Below, one piece after another: positions 1-7,605 of a stretch of DNA of 18,916 bases (position 1 is its first letter; every line of letters starts with the position of its first letter). Source of the stretch: an uncultured Mesocricetibacter sp. (GTDB lineage: Bacteria; Pseudomonadota; Gammaproteobacteria; Enterobacterales; Pasteurellaceae). The stretch covers positions 1 to 18,916 of the forward strand of contig CAJPST010000016.1 of NCBI GenBank assembly GCA_905373425.1. Reading direction: 5' to 3'. The position numbers and the translations under genes are program-made. The notes beneath the pieces were generated by a model, which searched no databases, was not told the DNA's origin, and worked only from the letters and a program-made list of their open reading frames with translations.

Positions 1-135
1 GGTTAATAGAATAAGCCGCTGTTGTTGTTTATCAAATACATAAAAACAAATTGCCGACCACATTTCTAAATCGGCAAAGGTGCTGAAGCTAACGATATGT
101 TTTTTCTCTAAAAAATGAATGATCTTGGCTTGCAT
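1..135 (-). CDS. yhbP: YhbP-like (UPF0306) protein, N-terminal 45 codons only
   Basis: The reverse strand reads from an ATG at 135 to the window edge without a stop, giving 45 residues that begin MQAKIIHFLEKKHIVSFST. A good Shine-Dalgarno (GAGG) lies just before the ATG. The pattern of an N-terminal helix, then K-H-I-V-S, then W-(S/C)-A-x-x-F-Y-x-F-D resembles the start of E. coli YhbP, a small FMN-binding split-barrel (pyridoxamine-phosphate-oxidase-like) protein of unknown substrate. The family assignment is from memory of the E. coli sequence and rests on only 45 residues. The gene is cut by the window, not truncated in the genome as far as can be seen. It is divergent from glpE. Confidence 0.6.
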   Translation of the reverse strand, partial: MQAKIIHFLEKKHIVSFSTFADLEMWSAICFYVFDKQQQRLILLT

Positions 136-167
136 ATTTACCTCGTTAAGAAATGTTGTTATATTAC

Positions 168-176
168 ACCGCACTT
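168..176 (-). repeat. Uptake signal sequence (USS) in the yhbP-glpE gap
   Basis: Exact ACCGCACTT, followed by T-rich sequence as in the extended USS. It is a lone copy in the 76-bp divergent intergenic region, not part of a hairpin. Known role of the motif: recognition during natural DNA uptake in Pasteurellaceae. Confidence 0.8.
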
Positions 177-211
177 TTTAACACAGATGATAATTATTTG
201 TAATAACTAAA

Positions 212-535
212 ATGGATAAATTTACCGAAATCTCGCCTGAGCAAGCGTGGCAAATGCTCAATGAGGAAGATGCTGTGCTGGTGGATGTACGCGATATGCA
301 GCGTTTCAGTTACAGTCGTCCGCAAGGTGCGTTTCATTTAACTAATCATAGCTATGGCTATTTTCAGGACGAATATGACTTTGACCAACCGGTGATTGTC
401 AGTTGTTATCACGGCGTAAGTAGCCAAAACGTAGCGCAATTTCTTGTGGAACAAGGCTATGAGCGAGTATATAGCCTAAAAGGCGGATTTGATGGCTGGA
501 TGCGCGCAGGCTTGCCGATTGAAACAGGCTATTAG
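212..535 (+). CDS. glpE: Thiosulfate sulfurtransferase GlpE (single-domain rhodanese)
   Basis: This 107-aa protein is a single rhodanese domain, the same size as E. coli GlpE (108 aa). It starts with MDKF, matching the E. coli MDQF start. The active-site loop C-Y-H-G-V-S-S is at residues 65-71, with the catalytic Cys at 65 as in E. coli. The V-D-V-R-D motif (24-28) and the C-terminal G-G-F-x-x-W motif are also present. The family moves sulfane sulfur from thiosulfate to thiol or cyanide acceptors in the cytoplasm. No clear Shine-Dalgarno precedes the ATG, so the start rests on homology. The neighbours are not glycerol genes, so the glp name reflects ancestry only. A paired-USS hairpin about 125 bp downstream is the likely terminator. 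Confidence 0.93.
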   Translation: MDKFTEISPEQAWQMLNEEDAVLVDVRDMQRFSYSRPQGAFHLTNHSYGYFQDEYDFDQPVIVSCYHGVSSQNVAQFLVEQGYERVYSLKGGFDGWMRAGLPIETGY

Positions 536-556
536 ACGCTATTAGACCTATTAGAC
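529..556 (+). repeat. Three near-tandem copies of CTATTAGAC at the glpE stop
   Basis: CTATTAGAC occurs at 529-537, 539-547 and 548-556, with one spacer base between the first two. The first copy contains the glpE stop codon TAG (533-535). It looks like a small slippage duplication of the gene end. Confidence 0.75.
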
Positions 557-659
557 GACATAGTGGAGTTAGCAGCTCTTCATTTCCTGTATGATTGGAA
601 TATAGCCTTAAAATTATCTTAAAGCGTCAGTTTTAACACCTAGTATCAATAGAGAAACC

Positions 660-708
660 AAAAAGTGCGGTCGAAAAAACATGAGAAATGTTAACCGCAC
701 TTTTTTAT
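660..708. terminator. Bidirectional terminator made of two opposed USS
   Basis: Positions 660-671 (A5 then GTGCGGT) pair perfectly over 12 bp with 694-705. The loop can add a second 5-bp helix, AACAT (678-682) with ATGTT (688-692). The + strand continues with T residues after the stem, and the minus strand reads CTTTTTGGTTTC. It sits between the convergent glpE and heptosyltransferase genes, as expected for a shared intrinsic terminator. USS at 663 and 694 form the two arms, an arrangement known in Pasteurellaceae. Confidence 0.85.
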
Positions 709-724
709 TGGAATCTCAAGCCAT

Positions 725-1753
725 TTAGGCCCACTGCCGTTCAATAAATGGAATGATGTCTTTCAGGCAATCGGCGATGTTAATAACCGTAAGATTTTTT
801 TCCACTTCTTTTTTGAATGGCGGACAGAAAGCAATGTGTTTATCGATATCATTAATCGGTCGCCAACGGCGTGGGATAGCGGATAAGCGGCTCGGATAGA
901 AACCGATGGTCGGCACATTAAGAGCTCCGCTCAGATGTAGCGGGCCGGTCGAACCGGCGATAAACAAGTCTGCACAGGCAAGCGATCGGGTAAAATCCGT
1001 CAGCCCGTCGTTTTTGTCATAGATCGCTACATTTGGATGATTCACTGCATCTGCCAGTTGATGTGCTTTTTCGCTTTCATTCGGGCCGGCAGTCAATACA
1101 ATTTGGCAATCGAATCGGGCTAAAATGGCGTTAATTAATTCCGCATACTGATTTAGCGACAGATTAGTTGCCGACCCACCCGAACCGCTATGCACGAAGA
1201 CCCATTTCTTTTCGGGTTTTAATCCTAATTTTTCGCACAACAAAACACGCTGATTTTCGACCGCACTTTGTGTAAATGTGAGGTATGGGGGCTGCGGTTC
1301 AATAATCGGCAATTGCTGATCCTGCAAAAAGCGGCGAGCCAAATCCATATTGTATTCAAATTCCGCTTTTTCCGAACGAGAACGCCGTTGTGTCAAGCGT
1401 CGATTATACATAAACTGAAACAACTTGGTGGCAGGTGCAAGGCGGTATGGGATGCCCGATTTCCATGTTAATTTGGCATTATACCAATCGGATACGAAAC
1501 TGATCACCGCATCAAAACGTTGCGCCTTAATCGCCTGCAAAGTGCGGTCAGTTTCTACAAGATTTTTTTTATCCGTCGCATCTAAAATAATCTCATCGAT
1601 ATACGGGCAAATTTCCGCTAATGGAGCGGTATATTTTGGCACCAATGCGACAATACGGAGATTAGGAGCGGATTTTTTTAACATCGCCAAGGCGGGAAAT
1701 GACAAGACAAAATCGCCTAATTTATCGTTACGGATCACTAACAGTTTTTGCAT
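725..1753 (-). CDS. Glycosyltransferase family 9 (ADP-heptose:LPS heptosyltransferase-like)
   Basis: This 342-aa cytoplasmic GT9 enzyme probably adds heptose to the lipopolysaccharide/lipooligosaccharide inner core. Its N-terminus LLVIRNDKLGDFVLSFP has the family L-G-D signature, with the presumed catalytic Asp at 14. The donor-binding half shows F-V-H-S-G-S-G-G (186-193) and I-A-G-S-T-G-P-L-H-L-S-G-A (265-277). The frame is open upstream to 1900, but those 49 codons show no family similarity and overlap the rpsP promoter and leader, so I start at the ATG at 1753. That ATG has only a weak Shine-Dalgarno. I cannot say which heptose position it serves. It resembles WaaQ/RfaQ-type enzymes more than WaaC or WaaF by feel only. 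It contains USS at 1260 and 1540. Confidence 0.85.
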   Translation of the reverse strand: MQKLLVIRNDKLGDFVLSFPALAMLKKSAPNLRIVALVPKYTAPLAEICPYIDEIILDATDKKNLVETDRTLQAIKAQRFDAVISFVSDWYNAKLTWKSGIPYRLAPATKLFQFMYNRRLTQRRSRSEKAEFEYNMDLARRFLQDQQLPIIEPQPPYLTFTQSAVENQRVLLCEKLGLKPEKKWVFVHSGSGGSATNLSLNQYAELINAILARFDCQIVLTAGPNESEKAHQLADAVNHPNVAIYDKNDGLTDFTRSLACADLFIAGSTGPLHLSGALNVPTIGFYPSRLSAIPRRWRPINDIDKHIAFCPPFKKEVEKNLTVINIADCLKDIIPFIERQWA

Positions 1754-1823
1754 GGAGGAAAAGCCTTTATTAATATTTTGGAAATATTCTAGCAAATTTA
1801 CCCTTGCTTTACAGGGATAAAAC

Positions 1824-1851
1824 TTGCTTTTTTGCTTGAAAAGAGTACAAT
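1824..1851 (+). promoter_or_regulatory. Candidate sigma-70 promoter of the rpsP operon
   Basis: TTGCTT (1824-1829), a 16-bp spacer, then TACAAT (1846-1851). This predicts a start near 1858 and a leader of about 90 nt before rpsP. It is divergent from the heptosyltransferase start at 1753. Confidence 0.55.
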
Positions 1852-1895
1852 CCTCAGGCTTTTTGTCTATATATACAGAGAAAAAAGTAAGCATT

Positions 1896-1923
1896 CCCAC
1901 TCTGTTGATGTGGGTTTTCTTTT
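1896..1923 (+). terminator. Terminator-like hairpin in the rpsP leader (possible attenuator)
   Basis: CCCAC (1896-1900) pairs with GTGGG (1910-1914) around a 9-nt loop, and is followed directly by TTTTCTTTT (1915-1923). It lies between the candidate promoter and the rpsP Shine-Dalgarno (GAGGAAGG, 1939-1946), so it would end or pause transcripts before the operon. Nothing upstream on this strand needs a terminator, because the neighbouring gene is divergent. That makes an attenuation role plausible, but the stem is only 5 bp. Confidence 0.5.
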
Positions 1924-1948
1924 AGAATTAAATACTTAGAGGAAGGTT

Positions 1949-2197
1949 ATGGTAACCATTCGTTTAACTCGTGGCGGAGCTAAAAAGCGCCCATTTTATC
2001 AAGTCGTCGTAACAGACAGTCGTAGTCCGCGTGACGGTCGTTTTATCGAGCGTATCGGTTTCTTCAATCCGTTGGCAACAGGCAAAGCGGAACGTGTACG
2101 TATTAACTTAGAGCGTGTGGACGCTTGGGTTGCACAAGGTGCAAGCCTGTCAGATCGTGTTGCAAGCTTGGTAAAAGAGCTTAGAAAAGCAGCGTAA
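1949..2197 (+). CDS. rpsP: 30S ribosomal protein S16
   Basis: This is an 82-aa basic protein with the full S16 sequence pattern: MVTIRLTRGGAKKRPFYQVV, then D-S-R-S-P-R-D-G-R-F-I-E-R-I-G-F-F-N-P. Length equals that of other gammaproteobacterial S16 proteins. S16 is a primary-binding protein of the small subunit that helps 16S rRNA 5'-domain assembly. A strong GAGGAAGG Shine-Dalgarno sits 2-3 nt before the ATG. It is the first gene of the conserved rpsP-rimM-trmD-rplS operon, with a 32-bp gap to rimM. Transcription is probably set by the candidate promoter and leader hairpin upstream. Confidence 0.98.
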   Translation: MVTIRLTRGGAKKRPFYQVVVTDSRSPRDGRFIERIGFFNPLATGKAERVRINLERVDAWVAQGASLSDRVASLVKELRKAA

Positions 2198-2229
2198 TCC
2201 GTCTTTAACACGGGAAATAGGTGAATAAA

Positions 2230-2757
2230 ATGACACAACAAAGAATAGAAGTAGTGGGCAAACTAGGCTCGACTTACGGTATTCGTGGTTGGTTACGTGT
2301 TTATTCATCAACAGAATATGCGGAAAGCATTTTTGATTATCAGCCTTGGTTTTTGAAAATAAAAGGCCAATGGCAACCAACCGAACTAGAAAGCTGGAAA
2401 CACCATAATCACGAGTTAATCGCTAAATTGAAAAATGTGAACGATCGTGAAACAGCGCAAAGCCTCGCCAATGTTGAGATTGGTGTAGATTTGTCGGTGT
2501 TCCCGAAGCTAGAGGAAGGCGACTATTACTGGCATGATTTAATTGGCTGTAATGTCGTTAATCTGAAAGGCTATGCGATGGGCACGGTAACCGAAATGAT
2601 GGAAACCGGTTCCAACGACGTGTTGGTGGTTCGGGCAAATAGCAAAGATGCTTTTGGTAAACAAGAGCGGTTAATTCCGTTTTTGTACGAGCAAGTAGTT
2701 AAAAGAGTAGATCTCACCACCAAAGTTATTGAGGTGGATTGGGATGCCGGTTTCTAA
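2230..2757 (+). CDS. rimM: Ribosome maturation factor RimM (16S rRNA processing)
   Basis: This 175-aa protein has the N-terminal RimM barrel (G-K-L-G-S-T-Y-G-I-R-G-W-L-R-V near residues 9-23) and a C-terminal PRC-barrel ending in V-D-W-D-A-G-F. It assists 30S head assembly by binding S19 and acting on the 3' domain of 16S rRNA. An in-frame GTG lies at 2221, but AGGTGA (2218-2223) is ideally placed as Shine-Dalgarno for the ATG at 2230. That start also matches the 175-residue H. influenzae protein as I recall it, so I prefer the ATG. It lies between rpsP and trmD in the standard operon order. Confidence 0.96.
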   Translation: MTQQRIEVVGKLGSTYGIRGWLRVYSSTEYAESIFDYQPWFLKIKGQWQPTELESWKHHNHELIAKLKNVNDRETAQSLANVEIGVDLSVFPKLEEGDYYWHDLIGCNVVNLKGYAMGTVTEMMETGSNDVLVVRANSKDAFGKQERLIPFLYEQVVKRVDLTTKVIEVDWDAGF

Positions 2758-2803
2758 TCTCAGGTATGCTGCTGCGCTTTGGCAGTAACATTAAGGAATA
2801 ACA

Positions 2804-3544
2804 GTGTTTATTGGTATTATTACGCTTTTTCCTGAAATGTTCAAAGCAATCACAGAATTTGGGGTGACGGGACGGGCCGTCAAACATAATCTCCTGCAAG
2901 TGCGGTGTTATAATCCGAGGGATTTTACCCACGATAAACACAAAACCGTGGATGACCGTCCCTACGGGGGCGGGCCGGGAATGCTGATGATGGTGCAGCC
3001 TCTGCGCGATGCCATTCACAGTGCAAAAGCTGACGCAGGAGAAGGCGTAAAGGTGATTTATCTTTCGCCACAAGGACGTAAACTTGAACAAGCCGGCGTG
3101 AAGGAGCTGTCGCTAAATTCAAAAATGATTTTAGTGTGTGGTCGTTACGAAGGTATTGACGAGCGATTGATTCAGTCCGAAATTGATGAGGAATGGTCAG
3201 TCGGTGATTACGTTCTAACCGGGGGGGAGTTGCCGGCAATGACATTAATTGATGCTGTTGCCCGTTTTATTCCGGGGGTATTAGGCAAACAAGAGTCTGC
3301 ACAAGAGGATTCTTTTGCTGACGGGTTGTTAGATTGCCCGCATTATACTCGTCCCGAAGTGTTAGACGGTTTAACCGTTCCACCCGTGCTGATGTCGGGC
3401 AACCATGCGGAAATTCGTAAATGGCGATTGAAACAATCGTTGGAGCGAACATGGTTACGACGCCCTGAGCTACTGGAAAGCCTAGCTCTGACTGACGAAC
3501 AACGGAAACTGTTGCAACAGGTGCAAGCCGAGCATAACAGTTAA
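2804..3544 (+). CDS. trmD: tRNA (guanine-N1-)-methyltransferase TrmD
   Basis: This 246-aa enzyme makes m1G37 next to the anticodon from S-adenosylmethionine, which prevents +1 frameshifting. It has the SPOUT trefoil-knot motifs: D-D-R-P-Y-G-G-G-P-G-M (50-60), L-V-C-G-R-Y-E-G-I-D-E-R (110-121) and G-D-Y-V-L-T-G-G-E-L-P (134-144). Arg154 and Asp169 are the known catalytic positions. It starts with GTG, with AAGGAA upstream. The length and almost every residue match H. influenzae TrmD as I remember it. It carries a USS at 2898. It is the third gene of the operon, 46 bp after rimM and 35 bp before rplS. Confidence 0.98.
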   Translation: MFIGIITLFPEMFKAITEFGVTGRAVKHNLLQVRCYNPRDFTHDKHKTVDDRPYGGGPGMLMMVQPLRDAIHSAKADAGEGVKVIYLSPQGRKLEQAGVKELSLNSKMILVCGRYEGIDERLIQSEIDEEWSVGDYVLTGGELPAMTLIDAVARFIPGVLGKQESAQEDSFADGLLDCPHYTRPEVLDGLTVPPVLMSGNHAEIRKWRLKQSLERTWLRRPELLESLALTDEQRKLLQQVQAEHNS

Positions 3545-3579
3545 TCAGTTAAATCTAGGATCTAAACAAGGATTAAATA

Positions 3580-3930
3580 ATGAGCAACATCATTAAACAA
3601 ATCGAACAAGAACAATTAAAGTCAAACTTACCAAGTTTCCGCCCAGGTGACACGTTAGAAGTAAAAGTGTGGGTTGTAGAAGGTAGCAAAAAACGTCTAC
3701 AAGCCTTTGAGGGCGTAGTTATCGCAATTCGTAATCGTGGATTACACAGTGCCTTTACATTACGTAAAATTTCTAACGGTGTTGGTGTTGAACGTGTATT
3801 CCAAACCCACTCTCCGGTAATTGATAGTATCGTTGTGAAACGTAAAGGTGATGTGCGTAAAGCGAAACTTTACTATCTACGTGAGCGTTCAGGTAAATCT
3901 GCACGTATCAGAGAACGTTTGGGCGATTAA
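3580..3930 (+). CDS. rplS: 50S ribosomal protein L19
   Basis: This 116-aa protein has the L19 signature F-R-P-G-D-T-L-E-V-K-V-W near residues 21-32, followed by F-E-G-V-V-I-A-I-R-N-R-G. It ends with the basic K-L-Y-Y-L-R-E-R-S-G-K-S-A-R-I. L19 sits at the 30S-50S interface. AAGGA lies 9 nt before the ATG. It is the last gene of the operon and is followed 42 bp later by a strong intrinsic terminator. Confidence 0.98.
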   Translation: MSNIIKQIEQEQLKSNLPSFRPGDTLEVKVWVVEGSKKRLQAFEGVVIAIRNRGLHSAFTLRKISNGVGVERVFQTHSPVIDSIVVKRKGDVRKAKLYYLRERSGKSARIRERLGD

Positions 3931-3972
3931 TAAGTTTATTGTTGCCAATCCGGCAAAAGAAAACGTAAAAAG

Positions 3973-4001
3973 AAAGGCTTGGAATTCCAAGCCTTTTTTA
4001 T
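3973..4001. terminator. Strong intrinsic terminator between rplS and plsB
   Basis: Positions 3973-3996 are a perfect 24-nt palindrome (AAAGGCTTGG, AATT centre, and complement). It is followed by T residues on the + strand and by CTTTTTACGTTTT on the minus strand. It serves the convergent rplS and plsB genes. It is a GC-core stem, not a USS pair. Confidence 0.93.
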
Positions 4002-4011
4002 TTTGCACCGC

Positions 4012-6480
4012 TCATGCATTATCTTCTACTTTACTATCTTCTTTGTCATCATTTGAAGAATCTTCCGATTTTTCGACCGCACTTTGAATAGTCAAATTCA
4101 CTTCGGCGGAGATAATACGATTAAGAATGGCGCTGAGGTCTAGTAATTTCTGGCTATTGGCTTTACCATCATCAGTAAAATACGCATTTTCTTTCAAACT
4201 GGTGATAAATGCGGAAAAAACTGCTTTGTCAAAGAACTCAGGTGCATTAATACCATGCAATACCGATAACCGGTGTGCGATGGACTGGCTTTCTTTTTCT
4301 AGGCTACTACGTGGAATGTTTGGATCATTCAGCAATAAGCTGACTGAAATATGGTAACGTTGCAAAATTTCACGTACACCTGCAGACCATAATTGTAAGC
4401 CACGTACACGAGGGCGGTTGATGCTGAGTAAATTATCGTTACACTTGATTAACTCTTGACGATGCAATTCAGCAATGATGTTTTCAATCCGCTCTTGCAG
4501 CGCATGCATTTCAATATGCAAGAATAATTCTCCTTTTAAGAACGGATAAATTTTACTCACTGCATCCAGAATCAAATCTTTCTGAATCGCTTCGTAGTGC
4601 AATACAATGCTAGCTACTAAAGAAGGTAATACAAATAAATGTTGAATATTATTGCGATAATAAGTCATCAACACTGCAGAATTACGCTCTAAACGCACAA
4701 TCTCACCAAAATTATCTTTTTCCAAGATAATGCCGACACGATCAAGACCTAACACATGTTTTAACATATCCTCCGGGTTTTCATCCGGCACGATGACGTC
4801 GGTTGAATACGGCACATTACGCAATAATTGCAAATAACTATCCAGTTGTTCCAGTAATTGTTCACGGCTGAGGGCGCGCTGACGGGAGGATAATAATGCA
4901 GTTCCGGTTAAATTCATTGCATTCACTGCTGCTGCATTATTAATATTAATCATTACTTGCTGTGAGATGTTATTCACCGCTTTGTTAAACCAAACCGGGC
5001 GTTCATCGACAAGGCTATCTTTCCATTCAGGATGGTGTTGGTTTAGGTAATTATTTAACGGGATTGGCTCACCAAAATTCACATAACCTTTGCCTAAATT
5101 ACGCAGTTTTTTAATAACGCGCAACACCAACCCTGCATTTTCTTTTTCTTTTGCTGCTCCGCGCAATTCTTTGGCGTAAGTGTCTACCTCTAAGACGTGT
5201 TCATAACCCACATATACGGGCACAATGGTGATCGGCCGAGTTTGCCCTTGCTGTAATGCTTGCAATGTCATGGAAACCATACCGGTTTTAGGTGACAATA
5301 AGCGTCCGGTACGTGAACGTCCTCCTTCAATAAAGAACTCAACGGAGTAGCCGCGATGAAACAATTCGGCTAAATACTCACGGAAAATGGTGGAGTACAG
5401 CCGATTTCCTTTGAATGTACGACGAATAAAAAATGCCCCCCAGCGGCGGAAAATGCCACCCACAGGCCAGAAGTTTAGGTTCACTCCAGCAGCAATATGC
5501 GGAGGCACTAAACCTTGATGATATAAGACATAAGAAAGTAATAAATAATCAATATGGCTACGATGGCATGGCACATAAACGATTTCCTGGCCTTCAAGTG
5601 CGAGCTTCCGCAAGCGATCAGCATTTTGTACGTTAATACCTTGATATAGCTTATTCCATAACCAGCGAAGGAAACGATCGGCCATGCGTAAGTGCTCGTA
5701 ACTCACGTTTGCCGCAATTTCCTCAAGGATTTTTTGAGCTTCTTGACTGGCTTTTTCCTTGTTGATATTTTTTGCTTTCATTTCGTCTTCAATGGCTTGC
5801 AAAATAACAGGTGATTGCAATAATTTGTTAAACATTGCTTGACGATTTGGTAAGCGTGGCCCGATAGCTGAAATACGTTGTTTGGCGAAGTGCATTTTTG
5901 CCACACGGGCTAATTTTTGTGCAATTTTTTCATCAGAACCGTGTTCGTTCACCATGTAACGCAATGAAACTGCTTGCGAGAAACGTACAAACGTATCACG
6001 CCCGAACCACATTACCGCAATAGTTTTTTGAATGCCGTTCAATAAGCGTAATTTAGGTAAGCTAATTTTATCTTCCTGTCCCGGCGCACGTCCCCATAAT
6101 ACGGAAACCGGAATTAACTGTACGTCTAATTCCGGCAAAGTGCGGTGCAACTCTAGATATTTATTAAAGATTGTATAAGTCTCTTTTTTTGCCCCTTTAG
6201 ATTTAAAAAATTGGTGGCCTTCATCTAAAAAAACGAATCTTGGCAGAATTGCACCTTCAATGTCATTATTTTCAAGAGGATCGGGCAGACCTAAAGCCAA
6301 ACAGTTGTTACGGAAAATAAGCAAATCCGTTTGGGATGTGTAAGGTAGTACATACACTATCGGCTGTGTGGTATTAAGCGTTAATTCTTCAACGGGATGT
6401 TGAGGGATCGGATTATTTTTAACCAAAAATGATAAAGGTAATTCTAAAATTTTACGGTATAAGTTTAAGCAGCCAGCCAT
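4012..6480 (-). CDS. plsB: Glycerol-3-phosphate acyltransferase PlsB
   Basis: This 822-aa inner-membrane-associated enzyme makes 1-acyl-glycerol-3-phosphate, the first step of phospholipid synthesis, from acyl-CoA or acyl-ACP. The catalytic H-x4-D box H-R-S-H-I-D is at residues 306-311, the same numbers as in E. coli PlsB. The substrate-binding block F-I-E-G-G-R-S-R-T-G is at 383-392 and the I-V-P-V-Y block near 419. The frame is open for 22 more codons to 6546, but family similarity begins at MAGCLNLYRKILELPLS, so I start at 6480. An AAAGGA Shine-Dalgarno lies about 12 nt upstream. The C-terminus is a Ser/Asp/Glu-rich tail, partly encoded by the USS at 4076. A second USS is at 6138. It is divergent from lexA with no dgkA between them, unlike E. 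coli. Confidence 0.97.
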   Translation of the reverse strand: MAGCLNLYRKILELPLSFLVKNNPIPQHPVEELTLNTTQPIVYVLPYTSQTDLLIFRNNCLALGLPDPLENNDIEGAILPRFVFLDEGHQFFKSKGAKKETYTIFNKYLELHRTLPELDVQLIPVSVLWGRAPGQEDKISLPKLRLLNGIQKTIAVMWFGRDTFVRFSQAVSLRYMVNEHGSDEKIAQKLARVAKMHFAKQRISAIGPRLPNRQAMFNKLLQSPVILQAIEDEMKAKNINKEKASQEAQKILEEIAANVSYEHLRMADRFLRWLWNKLYQGINVQNADRLRKLALEGQEIVYVPCHRSHIDYLLLSYVLYHQGLVPPHIAAGVNLNFWPVGGIFRRWGAFFIRRTFKGNRLYSTIFREYLAELFHRGYSVEFFIEGGRSRTGRLLSPKTGMVSMTLQALQQGQTRPITIVPVYVGYEHVLEVDTYAKELRGAAKEKENAGLVLRVIKKLRNLGKGYVNFGEPIPLNNYLNQHHPEWKDSLVDERPVWFNKAVNNISQQVMININNAAAVNAMNLTGTALLSSRQRALSREQLLEQLDSYLQLLRNVPYSTDVIVPDENPEDMLKHVLGLDRVGIILEKDNFGEIVRLERNSAVLMTYYRNNIQHLFVLPSLVASIVLHYEAIQKDLILDAVSKIYPFLKGELFLHIEMHALQERIENIIAELHRQELIKCNDNLLSINRPRVRGLQLWSAGVREILQRYHISVSLLLNDPNIPRSSLEKESQSIAHRLSVLHGINAPEFFDKAVFSAFITSLKENAYFTDDGKANSQKLLDLSAILNRIISAEVNLTIQSAVEKSEDSSNDDKEDSKVEDNA

Positions 6481-6633
6481 AAGTAAGAATGTCCTTTGGT
6501 TGAATAAAAGTGTACTTATTTTAACATAAAAAATATTGTTACGCACAAGAGATAGTGGAAGGCTAGATATTAGTTATACAGTATGTTAATTAGTTGAGAA
6601 TAAAGAAGAAGGTGAGCTATTTTCAAATAAGTA

Positions 6634-6661
6634 TTGCAAATTCTTTCAGTGTGTATATAAT
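6634..6661 (+). promoter_or_regulatory. lexA sigma-70 promoter
   Basis: TTGCAA (6634-6639), a 16-bp spacer, then a perfect TATAAT (6656-6661). The predicted start near 6668 is just upstream of the SOS box, so LexA binding would block initiation or early clearance. Confidence 0.75.
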
Positions 6662-6671
6662 CTCATAAATC

Positions 6672-6687
6672 CTGTATAAAAAAACAG
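6672..6687 (+). promoter_or_regulatory. LexA (SOS) box upstream of lexA
   Basis: CTGTATAAAAAAACAG has the exact CTGT-N8-ACAG form with an all-A/T centre. It lies 11 bp downstream of the -10 element and abuts the lexA Shine-Dalgarno (AGAGGTAA), as expected for autorepression. Only one complete box is visible here. Confidence 0.92.
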
Positions 6688-6695
6688 AGGTAAGT

Positions 6696-7334
6696 ATGAA
6701 AACACTGAGTAAAAATCTAACTGAACGCCAACAAGAAGTTTTTAATTTTTTAAAGTACCATATTGAAACTACCGGAATGCCGCCGACGCGTGCCGAAATT
6801 TCACGGGAGTTGGGTTTCCGCTCTCCGAATGCGGCGGAAGAACACCTTAAAGCATTAGCCCGTAAGGGGGCTATTGAAATTGTCTCGGGAATGTCACGAG
6901 GAATCCGATTGTTGCTGCAAACTGAAGCTTCTGATGAAATTGAAGGTTTGCCATTAATTGGCCGTGTTGCGGCAGGCGAGCCGATTTTAGCCGAACAGCA
7001 TATTGAAGGTACCTATCGCGTCGATGCTGATATGTTCAAGCCGCAGGCCAATTTTTTGTTGAAAGTCTACGGACAGTCTATGAAAGATATCGGCATTTTA
7101 GATGGTGATTTACTAGCGGTACACAGTACAAAAGATGTACGTAACGGACAGGTTATTGTCGCCCGCATTGAAGATGAAGTAACAGTGAAGCGTTTTGAGC
7201 GCAAGGGAGACGTTATCTACCTACATGCAGAAAATGAAGAGTTCGAGCCAATTGTGGTGGATCTTAAACAGCAGGAGCGTTTTGAAATAGAAGGTATTGC
7301 AGTCGGAATTATCCGCAATAACGCTTGGATGTAA
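6696..7334 (+). CDS. lexA: SOS repressor LexA
   Basis: This 212-aa protein has an N-terminal winged-helix DNA-binding domain (R-A-E-I-S-R-E-L-G-F-R-S-P-N-A-A-E-E-H-L, residues 32-51) and a C-terminal S24 self-cleaving protease domain. The scissile Ala93-Gly94 lies in R-V-A-A-G-E-P. The catalytic Ser128 is in G-Q-S-M-K and Lys165 in T-V-K-R-F, each nine residues later than in the 202-aa E. coli protein. LexA represses DNA-damage genes until RecA filaments trigger its cleavage. It is controlled by its own SOS box and promoter immediately upstream. No clear terminator follows. A 5-bp stem at 7346-7358 lacks a T tract. Confidence 0.98.
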   Translation: MKTLSKNLTERQQEVFNFLKYHIETTGMPPTRAEISRELGFRSPNAAEEHLKALARKGAIEIVSGMSRGIRLLLQTEASDEIEGLPLIGRVAAGEPILAEQHIEGTYRVDADMFKPQANFLLKVYGQSMKDIGILDGDLLAVHSTKDVRNGQVIVARIEDEVTVKRFERKGDVIYLHAENEEFEPIVVDLKQQERFEIEGIAVGIIRNNAWM

Positions 7335-7605
7335 AGATCGATATTGCACTAAAAGTGCGATAAAAAATTCTGAATATTTCAAATTCAATTTAAATTGTCG
7401 ACCTTAATAGTAGGGTCCAGAATTTTAAACTGATAACCTTTAAAAAATACCTGTGTACTACTACAAATGAAAAACTGTGGTCGGTTTTGAGCAATTTCGT
7501 ATAAAATTTGCTGTCATAAAGGCTGATTTTTTGATACATTTAACACAATTTTTTGTATGTTCAATGTAATGCCCTAGTGTGGCTTAAATTTATAGCGGAA
7601 TTCTT
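7335..7605 (+). other. A/T-rich lexA-mreB intergenic region
   Basis: This 271-bp stretch has no credible gene. It holds a 12-bp palindrome CAATTTAAATTG (7386-7397), a one-mismatch USS (7353-7361) and -10-like sequences, the best being TATAAA at 7500-7505. I could not pair that with a good -35. It probably carries the mreB promoter. Confidence 0.35.

Noticed and set aside
1754..1900. N-terminal extension of the heptosyltransferase by 49 codons
   Set aside because: No family similarity. It overlaps the rpsP promoter and leader hairpin, and the L-G-D motif sits correctly only from the ATG at 1753.
2726..3452. Minus-strand open frames inside trmD
   Set aside because: Shadows of the conserved trmD reading frame, with no ribosome-binding site or recognisable protein.
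6481..6546. 22-codon extension of plsB
   Set aside because: Family similarity begins at MAGCLNLYRK, and the extension overlaps the probable plsB promoter region.
6560..6585. Second LexA box (TATACAG) near plsB
   Set aside because: Only one half-site. The other half lacks CTGT at the required spacing.
7346..7361. lexA terminator
   Set aside because: A 5-bp stem with a 3-nt loop and an A-rich, not T-rich, tail.
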